This document shows positions 54,385-62,075 of a DNA stretch of 64,000 nt, one piece after another (within the stretch, counting starts at the first letter, position 1; each line of letters opens with the position of its first letter). The stretch is from NCBI GenBank assembly GCA_002050465.1, contig MWYX01000059.1:1-64000 (forward strand), written 5' to 3'. A program made the position numbers and the translations under genes. A model generated the notes under the pieces. The model did not search any database and was not told where the DNA came from. It was given only the letters and a program-made list of their open reading frames with translations. This stretch comes from Chitinophagales bacterium 65-1. Lineage in GTDB: Bacteria; Bacteroidota; Bacteroidia; Chitinophagales; Chitinophagaceae.

Positions 54385-55116
54385 TTATTTTCCCCCATTA
54401 GCTTTAAGATCAGCTATACAATTTGCGTCTAACGAAGGTATGGAATTAGCCGTTGTACCTGTTTCAATGGAATAATACATCAGGCATTTGTTATTAGTAC
54501 AATGAGCACCATTAGCTGCATCAATATGATTGGTTTGCATGGATGAACCCTGGTTTACCAAACCCATTAAATGCCCTAACTCATGTTGAAGAATTGTACT
54601 CATTAATGCTGTTCTGGTAACCTGTCCTGCACCACCGGATTTATCATTTATTGCTTTTCCAAAGATGCATATCGAAGTGTTCCAGTATGAAGTACCTATT
54701 GAAGCAGGACTTGAAGAATAATATCCATCAGTTACTAATACATGCACAGCAATACTGTTATTACCCGTATAAATAGTGCGTTTCTTTTTTTCTATGCTTA
54801 CAATTTCACTTAATGCCAAAGCAGACTTACCACTGGCTTCAATTTGCTGCTGATTTACATTTATTCCTCCCGGCTTATTAATATGTTGCTTTAAAAAATT
54901 AACCATATTATTAATACTGGAGGTGTCAATTGCATATCCGGGCATATAGTGAATTTCAATTTGTAATTCGGAATACGGATCGGTAGAGAGCAGACTATGT
55001 GCTGATGAGCCCAGCGTTTTATAATCCCTGTTACCTAAAGCATCTTCTTTTTTACAGGCGTTGGAAAATACTATAGTAAATAACAGGAAATAAAGAAAAT
55101 ATCTTTTTTTATACAT
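54385..55116 (-). CDS. Exported metzincin-like metalloprotease lipoprotein
   Basis: 243 residues. A leader ends at FSNAC (Cys21), giving a lipoprotein. The zinc motif is HELGHLMGLVNQG (His178, Glu179, His182), and a later CTNNKCLMYY resembles the Cys-and-Met-turn region of archaemetzincin-like enzymes. The position that normally holds the third ligand (His or Asp) is Asn188. It may use His197 instead, or it may be weakly active. It lies at the left end of the accessory block and converges with the ligase gene. Confidence 0.7.
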   Translation of the reverse strand: MYKKRYFLYFLLFTIVFSNACKKEDALGNRDYKTLGSSAHSLLSTDPYSELQIEIHYMPGYAIDTSSINNMVNFLKQHINKPGGINVNQQQIEASGKSALALSEIVSIEKKKRTIYTGNNSIAVHVLVTDGYYSSSPASIGTSYWNTSICIFGKAINDKSGGAGQVTRTALMSTILQHELGHLMGLVNQGSSMQTNHIDAANGAHCTNNKCLMYYSIETGTTANSIPSLDANCIADLKANGGK

Positions 55117-55160
55117 GTTTTACAATATCCTGCAAAAATAGTTTGATAATGTATAAAATA

Positions 55161-55189
55161 AAAAAACCGGGTCAGTTTAGAGACCCGGT
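55161..55189 (-). terminator. Intrinsic terminator between the metzincin and secreted-protein genes
   Basis: Minus strand ACCGGGTC, 8-base loop, GACCCGGT, T-run. It ends the transcript of the fragment at 55210-55902 and isolates the metzincin gene. Confidence 0.88.
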
Positions 55190-55209
55190 ATAAATAATTA
55201 ATTACTAAT

Positions 55210-55902
55210 TTACTCAGCGCAATGATGGGTATTAATCCAAGTACTAATAACATCAGCTGCATTTTTTGCATTACCGCAATTGGCTATGCTACCATTAGAT
55301 TGATTTGGTAAAAAAGTATCAGTTAATTTAGATTGAGTTGAAAGCCAACATTCAATTGTAGCAACAGCAGTAGTAAGAGAAACATCTGCTGCAATATCAA
55401 CACCACTCAGCAAAATTGCAGAAAGCTGCGTAAATGCTTTTTTAGAATCTTCTATACCACCTTTGTTAGAAGAATTCCATATTGCAAGTCCTTCTGCATT
55501 GGTATATGTCTTTCCGCCGATCGTTACGGTTTTTAAGCCAAGAGAAGGATCTGTTGCATCTACATACCATGGATGAATGCCATTACGATGATTTACGTTA
55601 TTTGCAAACCAATAACCCTGTGAAAAAGAGCAATCTTCTTCCTCTATCTTACAACCAATGCCTGCGTTTGGGTAAGTGGCAGCGCAGCAACCTGTGTTTG
55701 TGCCAGATTTAAACAATACATTAAGATCAGCAGTACCCCAATTACCATTCAATACCATTCTGTATTGCGTTGGAGTTCTGCCTTTAGTGCCATAATCAAA
55801 TTTGAAAACATTCTCTAAACTACATCCACCTTTGGTTAAACTTGGATCAGGTTCCGTATCAAGATTTGTGATATTAACCCATTCTGTACCATTAAATTTT
55901 AG
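55210..55902 (-). pseudogene. 5'-truncated secreted-protein gene downstream of an in-frame TAG
   Basis: 231 open codons begin directly after a TAG at 55903-55905. The encoded part runs LKFNGTEWVNITNLD, then a Cys-rich segment with CSFSQGYWFANNVNHRNG, and ends WINTHHCAE. It reads as the C-terminal part of a Bacteroidota extracellular protein but has no signal peptide. The first Met lies 48 codons in (55758), well inside coding-like sequence. Upstream in the same frame is a 37-codon ORF that ends at that TAG. It could be a broken gene, or a gene using a start I cannot see. Confidence 0.6.
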
Positions 55903-56016
55903 CTACCTCTGGGCGTGTTCAAAGCCATTGAGTGAAAAGGAACTTTCATTTGGTGGATTTTGTAAAACCTCAACAGAATTTTTTTCTGGAAGGTGGTTTG
56001 CGTTGTTTTGTTGCAT
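55903..56016 (-). CDS. 37-codon ORF in frame with, and ended by, the TAG before the fragment
   Basis: Starts at ATG 56016 and reads MQQNNANHLPEKNSVEV... to ...LNGFEHAQR, then TAG (55905-55903). It has no signal peptide. The frame continues into the secreted-protein fragment without shift. I recognise no family. It may be a short element-borne ORF that replaced the 5' end of the original gene. Confidence 0.4.
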   Translation of the reverse strand: MQQNNANHLPEKNSVEVLQNPPNESSFSLNGFEHAQR

Positions 56017-56050
56017 ACATTTGCTTTTTAATTGTGAGACAATATTTGCA

Positions 56051-56079
56051 ACCCTTCATTTACGGTGAAGGGTTTTTTT
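56051..56079 (+). terminator. Plus-strand terminator with no obvious plus-strand gene
   Basis: Perfect stem ACCCTTCA / TGAAGGGT with loop TTTACGG and a run of seven T on the plus strand. The T-run is absent on the minus strand. All genes nearby are minus strand, so it may end a small RNA or mark the edge of an element. Confidence 0.8.
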
Positions 56080-56428
56080 ATTTTATAATTACATCCCAAT
56101 ACATTTTTATTTCAAAATCAGTTGTGGTGCCTGTTAGCGTTTCCCTCATACAGCCGTATAATGGTTTTCTAAAATCAATTTGCCGAGGGCAACCGGATAT
56201 ATTTTCTACCTTAAAATCAAATGATATATCCTGCTTACCATATTGCTTTGCAGGTACAATATGTTTTGCTGTTAACCAGTAAACTTTATCATTGCTGTAA
56301 AAAACATCATAGAATAATGTTTTAGAAGTTGGATTGATAGATACAGAAGCTGTAAAGAGGTTTGGTTTTTCTATGTGCTCTTTTGAACAAGCTGTTAAGA
56401 ATAATAATATGGTAAATAATTTTCTCAT
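56078..56428 (-). CDS. Small lipoprotein of unknown function
   Basis: 116 residues. A leader ends at lipobox FLTAC (Cys14). The mature part looks beta-rich (SVSINPTSKTLFYDVFYSNDKVYWL), with two further Cys (SGCPRQIDF, YGCMRETL). I recognise no family. It follows an isolated minus-strand terminator and precedes the 37-codon ORF, inside the accessory block. Confidence 0.65.
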   Translation of the reverse strand: MRKLFTILLFLTACSKEHIEKPNLFTASVSINPTSKTLFYDVFYSNDKVYWLTAKHIVPAKQYGKQDISFDFKVENISGCPRQIDFRKPLYGCMRETLTGTTTDFEIKMYWDVIIK

Positions 56429-56443
56429 TTGTTTTTGTTTTTA

Positions 56444-56476
56444 AAAAAAAGCCTCAGCGTAGAAACGCAAGGCTTT
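56444..56476 (-). terminator. Intrinsic terminator upstream of the small lipoprotein gene
   Basis: Minus strand arms AAAGCCT / AGGCTTT with an inner GCG/CGC stem, followed by a T-run (plus-strand A-run at 56444-56451). It lies 16 bases before the lipoprotein start, so it must serve a transcript entering from the right, such as the remnant at 56514. Confidence 0.8.
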
Positions 56477-56513
56477 AACTTGATTTGACTTTACCCTCTT
56501 TAATAATCTTTGT

Positions 56514-56660
56514 TTACCTTTTATCTGTCCAGGGATTATATTCTATGCTGCGTTTACTCCTGCCATCCCTGTTGTTTTTAATTAAGTTTATAACAATATC
56601 ATGCACGCTCCTCATTAAAGGAGGTACTATTGGATAGTTTGAATAAGGAATACGGTATTT
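56514..56660 (-). pseudogene. Probable 3' gene remnant with its own terminator
   Basis: 48 open codons between stops, ending PWTDKR and TAA at 56516-56514. The sequence (YRIPYSNYPIVPPLMRSV, then HDIVINLIKNNRDGRSK) has coding-like codon use, and a terminator follows 38 bases later. There is no signal peptide, and the only internal Met comes 15 codons in. It could be a tiny gene starting at that Met (33 residues), but a remnant of a larger gene is more likely. Confidence 0.35.
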
Positions 56661-56674
56661 CTACTATTTATTAT

Positions 56675-56742
56675 GGTACTTATACCCTGTCAGGCCGCAA
56701 AGGAAATGTTATTTTTTAGTATCCTAATTAAAGTTACCCACA
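56675..56742. repeat. Diverged direct repeat, copy A
   Basis: 68 bases starting GGTACTTATACC, with the shared word CGCAAAGGAAAT and the end CCCACA. About three-quarters identical by eye to copy B at 56961-57027. It lies just upstream (minus strand) of the gene remnant. Confidence 0.65.
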
Positions 56743-57191
56743 TTTCACAAGAATGGTTTTTGACTTATAGATTCTATATTCTAATTTTTTGAATAGATGA
56801 ATCTTTTTAAAACTCTACAATTCCAGTTATAAATTAGTACAAACCATTCCCATATGGAATAAATTAGATTGTTGGTTTTTGTGATGAAGTTTCTTTTTTA
56901 GGGAAAATTCTTAGCAATCCGGAGGGTACAAGGAAAGATGGTATGAATACAATTTAAAAAGGTATTTATACCAATATGGGCGCAAAGGAAATCTATTTAT
57001 TTTAATTCTTAATAAAAGTTGTCCACAGAAACTTAATACCCAGTTACGCATTTCTTTGAACTAATTCGATAAGCCTTATTTTTATTGAAATAGTAAACCT
57101 AAGGCATTAAAAGCTGAACCTATAACATTTGTATCCTTTATCCTTCCTTAAATACAGATATTTAGGATAATCAGTTTTATAAAAAAATATC
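56743..57191. other. Non-coding stretch around the direct repeats
   Basis: Apart from copy B of the direct repeat I see no open frame with coding character, no tRNA-like fold and no further terminator. The last 150 bases before the helicase are AT-rich and must hold its promoter, but no TAnnTTTG box is clear. Confidence 0.5.
56961..57027. repeat. Diverged direct repeat, copy B
   Basis: 67 bases starting GGTATTTATACC, with CGCAAAGGAAAT and the end TCCACA. On the minus strand both copies carry TTTCCTTTGCG, which resembles a -7 box. Confidence 0.65.
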
Positions 57192-59696
57192 TTGATACTA
57201 ATAAAAACCAAGGGATATAGCATCATTTCAGATTGGCTTGCAGCTAAAGGGAACCAACCATTTGCTTTCCAGGAAGAAACATGGCAGCATATAATTGAAA
57301 AAAGATCAGGATTGGTGAATGCGCCAACAGGCTGCGGAAAAACTTATTCTATTTTTCTTGGCGCAATAATAGATTTTATTAATAATCATTCAACCGATTA
57401 CAAAACCAAACAGAAGAACGGATTACAATTATTATGGATAACACCTTTACGTGCATTGGCTAAAGATATTGGCCGTGCAATGCAAGAAGTTATAGTAGAG
57501 CTGGATATGAAATGGGAAATAGGCATTAGAAATGGTGATACAGAAATAAGTGAACGGCAAAAACAAAAGAGGCAAATGCCGGAAGTGCTAATCATAACTC
57601 CTGAGAGCATGCAGCTGCTTTTAGCACAGAAACATTATCCTGATTTTTTTAAAACATTAAAAATTATTGCTGTAGATGAATGGCATGAATTATTGGGAAG
57701 TAAAAGAGGTGTACAAGTAGAATTGGCTATTTCAAGATTAGTAGCATTAAATAAGCTTCAAGCCGGAAGCCGGAAGCTGCAAGTATGGGGAATATCAGCA
57801 ACCATTGGAAACCTAGAACAAGCTAGGGAAGTGCTGCTCTCCCCGCTTTCCATGTGGAGAGGGGAAGGGGGTGAGGTAGTTACCGCAGAAATAAAAAAGA
57901 AAATTGAGATAGAATCTTTAATACCAGACGAGATAGAAACGTATCCCTGGGCAGGACATATTGGGATAAAACTCGTTCACAAAGTGATCCCTATTATTGA
58001 GCAAAGTACAACTACACTCATCTTTATAAACACAAGAGGAATGAGTGAGCAATGGTATCAGGGAATATTAAATGCGGCTCCCGAACTGGCCGGGGCTATT
58101 GCCTTACATCATGGAAGCGTTGAGCTTGAGCTTCGCAGCTGGATAGAAGAAAATCTGCATACAGGAAAATTAAAAGTGGTTGTCTGTACCTCAAGTCTTG
58201 ATTTAGGAGTTGATTTCAGGCCTGTTGAAACGGTAATACAGGTTGGCTCACCCAAAGGCGTTTCAAGATTTTTACAACGGGCAGGAAGAAGCGGACATCA
58301 GCCGGATGCTACCAGTAAAATTTATTTTCTTCCAACCCATTCATTGGAATTAGTTGAAGCCGCAGCATTGAAAGAGGCCACAGAAAAAAGATTTATCGAG
58401 GATCGTGAGCCAAGAATTTTATGCTTTGATGTACTGATACAATATTTAAGTACGCTTGCTATTTCAGATGGATTTAACCAAGAGGAACTTTATAAAGAAA
58501 TAATATCAACACATTGTTATAGTGAAATTACAGAAGATGAATGGCATCAGCTTTTACAATTTATAACTGCAGGTGGCATTGCACTGCAGCAATATGATGA
58601 TTTTAAAAAAGTAGAGATAATAAATGGTATGTATAAAATAAATAACCGGAGGATGGCCATGCGGCATCGCATGAACATAGGGACGATTGTTGGTGAACCC
58701 ATGATGAAGGTTAAATTTATCAGTGGTGGCTTTATTGGGGCTGTTGAAGAATGGTTTGTTTCAAGATTGCAGCCGGGGAATGTTTTTACGCTGGCTGGCA
58801 GAAACCTGGAGTTTGTAATGATAAAAGACATGACCGTATTGGTAAGAAAATCCAACTCGCAAAAATCTATGGTGCCCAGCTGGCAGGGAAGCAGAATGCC
58901 GCTTTCAGCAAAGCTTGGTTTTATGCTGAGAAAGAAATTTGACGAGGCCGCTGACCTCTCTAAATCTCTCCTGAAGGGGAAGACTTGCGACGAACTTACC
59001 GTCTTGAAACCTCTCTTCGAATTACAACAATACTTATCTCATATACCAAAAGAAAATGAACTGCTGATAGAGCAAATTGAAACCAAAGATGGCTATCATC
59101 TTTTCGTTTTTCCTTTTGAAGGAAGACTGGTGCATGAGGCTATAGCAGCTATATTGGCATATCGAATAAGCCAGATAACACCAATAACATTTTCCTTAGC
59201 GATGAATGATTACAGCTTTGAACTTCTGAGCGATCAACCAATACCGGTTGATGATTCTAATGTATATGAATTATTTTCTCCAAACAATTTATTGAATGAT
59301 ATTCATAAAAGCGTGAACAGTTCAGAAATGGCAAGAAGAAAATTCAGGGAAATTGCTGTTATCGGCGGACTTATTTTCCAGGGGCTTCCGGGGCAACAAA
59401 AAAAGGCAAGACATATCCAGGCTTCTGCATCGTTGTTGTATAATGTGTTTGCAGAATATGATCCCAATAATCTTTTACTAAGACAGGCACATAATGAAGT
59501 AATGGAACAGGAAATGCAGGAAGCCCGTTTAAGAAATATGCTGGAACGAATTCAAAAAGGGAATATCATCATTACATTTCCAAAGCGGTTAACCCCATTT
59601 TGTTTCCCGGTTAAAGTAGATAGCTTACGGCAGGATCTTTCATCAGAAAAACTGGAAGACAGGGTAAAGCGTATGCAGATGCAACTTGAGAAATGA
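57192..59696 (+). CDS. Ligase-associated DEXH-box helicase (Lhr-like)
   Basis: 834 residues from a TTG start; the frame is closed by a stop at 57180 and no ATG precedes the conserved FAFQEETWQ. Helicase motifs are NAPTGCGKT (43-51), DEWH (162-165), GISATIGN and QRAGRSGH, followed by the Lhr-type winged-helix and core domains. It is the helicase of the ligase-associated repair module. Three element-derived segments are apparent: LQAGSRKLQ (about 189-197), SPLSMWRGEGGE (217-228) and LSKSLLKGKTCDELTVLKPL near 590-610. Confidence 0.9.
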   Translation: MILIKTKGYSIISDWLAAKGNQPFAFQEETWQHIIEKRSGLVNAPTGCGKTYSIFLGAIIDFINNHSTDYKTKQKNGLQLLWITPLRALAKDIGRAMQEVIVELDMKWEIGIRNGDTEISERQKQKRQMPEVLIITPESMQLLLAQKHYPDFFKTLKIIAVDEWHELLGSKRGVQVELAISRLVALNKLQAGSRKLQVWGISATIGNLEQAREVLLSPLSMWRGEGGEVVTAEIKKKIEIESLIPDEIETYPWAGHIGIKLVHKVIPIIEQSTTTLIFINTRGMSEQWYQGILNAAPELAGAIALHHGSVELELRSWIEENLHTGKLKVVVCTSSLDLGVDFRPVETVIQVGSPKGVSRFLQRAGRSGHQPDATSKIYFLPTHSLELVEAAALKEATEKRFIEDREPRILCFDVLIQYLSTLAISDGFNQEELYKEIISTHCYSEITEDEWHQLLQFITAGGIALQQYDDFKKVEIINGMYKINNRRMAMRHRMNIGTIVGEPMMKVKFISGGFIGAVEEWFVSRLQPGNVFTLAGRNLEFVMIKDMTVLVRKSNSQKSMVPSWQGSRMPLSAKLGFMLRKKFDEAADLSKSLLKGKTCDELTVLKPLFELQQYLSHIPKENELLIEQIETKDGYHLFVFPFEGRLVHEAIAAILAYRISQITPITFSLAMNDYSFELLSDQPIPVDDSNVYELFSPNNLLNDIHKSVNSSEMARRKFREIAVIGGLIFQGLPGQQKKARHIQASASLLYNVFAEYDPNNLLLRQAHNEVMEQEMQEARLRNMLERIQKGNIIITFPKRLTPFCFPVKVDSLRQDLSSEKLEDRVKRMQMQLEK
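57837..57872. repeat. Palindromic element in the helicase gene
   Basis: CTCTCC ... GGAGAG arms followed by GGGGAAGGGGG, read as SPLSMWRGEGGE. An AGCCGGAAGCCGGAAGC tandem word lies upstream, near 57760-57780. Confidence 0.65.
58956..59014. repeat. Second palindromic element in the helicase gene
   Basis: CTCTCTAAATCTCTCCTGAAGGGGA followed by GACTTGCGACG, read as a low-conservation loop beginning LSKSLLKGKTCDEL. The GACTTGC end word also occurs near the exonuclease stop. Confidence 0.55.
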
Positions 59697-59776
59697 ATAT
59701 TTATTTTTACAACACATTTTCTGCCCAGTTAAAAAAACTGATAAGAGAAAGAATGAGTTGATCAATCCAAACATAA

Positions 59777-61393
59777 GTGAATTTATTATCCGGAATAAAT
59801 AAAATTGAAAATACTAACCGATGGAATAACTGGCTTTTCCTGCTGGTTATCGTTTTACTATTATACGGATATCTGGCAGCCCTGGGGACGTTACCTGTTG
59901 ACAACAGAACTGATGAAGGCCGCAGGGCTTTAGTTACAGCAGAAATGAGAATAAGCGGCGATTATTTTACACCAACATTGTACGCCCAACCTTATCTAAA
60001 TAAACCTCCTTTATACAATTGGATAATCGCTTCCTCATTCCATGTATTGGGAAGTTATTCATCGTTTGCACTAAGATTACCTGTTATTATTTCTCTTTTT
60101 ATCATGGGGTTTTGTATTTACTATTTTGTAAAAAGATACGTAAATAATACAGTGGCCCTGCTAAGCGCTATTACATTTTTAACTAATGGCAGAATACTGA
60201 TTTATGATTCACTGCAGGGGTTAATAGATATTTCTTTTGGATTGATAATGTACACTTCGATGATGCTTGTATACCACCTGGATAAAAAGAAAAAAATTGA
60301 ATTATTATTTCTCATAACATATTTCTTAACAGCTATAGCCTTCCTGATGAAGGGCTTGTCTGCGGTTGTATGCCAGGGTATTACCTTAACTATATATTTT
60401 ATTTATACAAAACGAATCAGGCTGCTATTCTCACTATCGCATTTTACAGGCATTTTATTATTTCTGATAATCACCGGAGGTTATTATTTAATCTATTTTC
60501 AAAAAAATAATTTTGAGCCTCTTCTACTTTTTAAAAAACTGCTTACAGAAAGTACTGACAGAACAATCGTTAAATTTTCGATAGGTGATATCATTCTTCA
60601 TGTAGTAACATATCCTTTCAAGCTTTTATACCATTATGCTCCGTGGATGATACTGTTAGTATTATTATTTCGGAAAGGTTTTTATCAAAAACTAAACAGT
60701 AACCCATTCATTTTTTATAATGCTGTTATTTTTTTAAGCAACTTTATTATTTACTGGTCTTCTCCGGAGGTATATGCCCGTTATCTTTTTTTTATACTTC
60801 CTTTGTTATTTACAGTGTTAACTTTTTTTTACTATGAATATAAAAATTCGGAGGACTGGAAAAATAAATTCATTTCATATGTTTTTGGGGGCTGGCTTCT
60901 GTTACTGCCTGCGGTTTGTTTACTATTTCCGTTTATTAAAATGACAAATTCTATTAATTATGTCTGGATTAAATCAATGGCTTTATGTATAGCTTTTGTT
61001 GGCGTATGCCTTATCTTTTTTAAATCACAATTGAATAAAATACTTGTTTTTGCACTTGCCCTGGCATTAATGCGAATTGGATTCAATTGGTTTGTGGTAG
61101 ATCAGCGGGGAGAAAGTTTAAGACAATTAGAAAAAGATGCTTCAATAATATCCCACATAACAAAAAATAAGCCTATGTATATACTTAGCGGAAGTGATGT
61201 AGGTAATCTGGATGGATTTGCATTTCACCTAAATATAAGTAGAAATGATATTCTACAACTAACTGATAGTATTAAAAAAGATAATTTTTACATAACCGAT
61301 AAACTCCATTTGCAAAATCACCAGGTTAAAGTGTTTCATGAGTTTAATAATGAAAAGCCATATCATTTATACCTGGTCCAGTTCACGCAATAA
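59777..61393 (+). CDS. GT39-family membrane glycosyltransferase (ArnT/PMT-like)
   Basis: 538 residues with about twelve hydrophobic segments. The first periplasmic loop has the Asp-Glu pair in NRTDEGRRALVTAEM, and PYLNKPPLYNWI follows, both typical of GT-C enzymes that move sugars from polyprenyl phosphate. The start is GTG at 59777; no upstream ATG is available in frame. It sits between two genes of the DNA repair module (helicase and PdeM), where it has no obvious functional link, which suggests insertion. Confidence 0.82.
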   Translation: MNLLSGINKIENTNRWNNWLFLLVIVLLLYGYLAALGTLPVDNRTDEGRRALVTAEMRISGDYFTPTLYAQPYLNKPPLYNWIIASSFHVLGSYSSFALRLPVIISLFIMGFCIYYFVKRYVNNTVALLSAITFLTNGRILIYDSLQGLIDISFGLIMYTSMMLVYHLDKKKKIELLFLITYFLTAIAFLMKGLSAVVCQGITLTIYFIYTKRIRLLFSLSHFTGILLFLIITGGYYLIYFQKNNFEPLLLFKKLLTESTDRTIVKFSIGDIILHVVTYPFKLLYHYAPWMILLVLLFRKGFYQKLNSNPFIFYNAVIFLSNFIIYWSSPEVYARYLFFILPLLFTVLTFFYYEYKNSEDWKNKFISYVFGGWLLLLPAVCLLFPFIKMTNSINYVWIKSMALCIAFVGVCLIFFKSQLNKILVFALALALMRIGFNWFVVDQRGESLRQLEKDASIISHITKNKPMYILSGSDVGNLDGFAFHLNISRNDILQLTDSIKKDNFYITDKLHLQNHQVKVFHEFNNEKPYHLYLVQFTQ

Positions 61394-61408
61394 GCTTATT
61401 TTTTTTAC

Positions 61409-62071
61409 ATGCAACAGCAATTATTTATTTTAAAAAATAACCACCTCTGGCTTTCCGCTGAGCGTTGCATTTTTTGGGAAGAAGAAAAAGCATTGATATT
61501 ATCTGATCTTCATTTTGGTAAAACAGGGCACTTTAGAAAATCAGGTATTGGTGTTCCGCAAAACATATTTAAAGAAGACCTGCAGCGATTATTTGCGCAG
61601 GTACAATTCTTTAACCCATTGCAACTATTTATTGTAGGTGATCTTTTTCACAGCCATGCCAATAAAGAAATGGATATGTTCCTAAAATGGAGAAATGATC
61701 TTGCTCATTTACAAATACGGCTTATAAGAGGAAACCATGATATTCTTGCAAAAAAATATTATAAAGAGGCTAATATCGATGTAACAAAACAAAAACTTTC
61801 AGTAAATAATTTTTGTTTTACACATGATATTAATGAAACCTGCGAAGAGGAATCTTCTAATACCAACTTCACTTTTTCAGGCCATGTTCATCCCGGCATT
61901 TACATGAATGGAATAGGAAAGCAGTCTTTACGCTTTCCATGTTTTTACTTTACCAAAGATTATGCAATACTGCCCGCATTCAGCCATTTTACCGGGCTTT
62001 ATAAGATAAATCCGAAAAAAACTGATAAAGTTTTTGCACTGGTTCAAAACAGAATCGTAAAAATTCAATAG
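61409..62071 (+). CDS. pdeM: Ligase-associated endonuclease PdeM (metallophosphoesterase)
   Basis: 220 residues. Calcineurin-like metal motifs are in order: SDLHFGKTGHFRK, VGDLFHSH, RGNHD and FSGHVHPG. PdeM-type proteins complete the ligase-associated DNA damage response set. It lies 15 bases after the GT39 gene, so it is probably transcribed with it, and converges with proline dehydrogenase (4 bases between stops). Confidence 0.9.
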   Translation: MQQQLFILKNNHLWLSAERCIFWEEEKALILSDLHFGKTGHFRKSGIGVPQNIFKEDLQRLFAQVQFFNPLQLFIVGDLFHSHANKEMDMFLKWRNDLAHLQIRLIRGNHDILAKKYYKEANIDVTKQKLSVNNFCFTHDINETCEEESSNTNFTFSGHVHPGIYMNGIGKQSLRFPCFYFTKDYAILPAFSHFTGLYKINPKKTDKVFALVQNRIVKIQ

Positions 62072-62075
62072 AAGA

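Noticed and set aside
55903-55905. TAG as pyrrolysine or another recoded codon
   Set aside because: Nothing else in the window hints at amber recoding, other genes here end in TAG normally (for example scoA), and no pyl gene is seen. A broken gene is simpler.
55802-56068. Plus-strand open frame of 88 codons across the 37-codon ORF
   Set aside because: It is the antisense of the better-supported minus frame, has no plausible start context and ends just inside the terminator hairpin.
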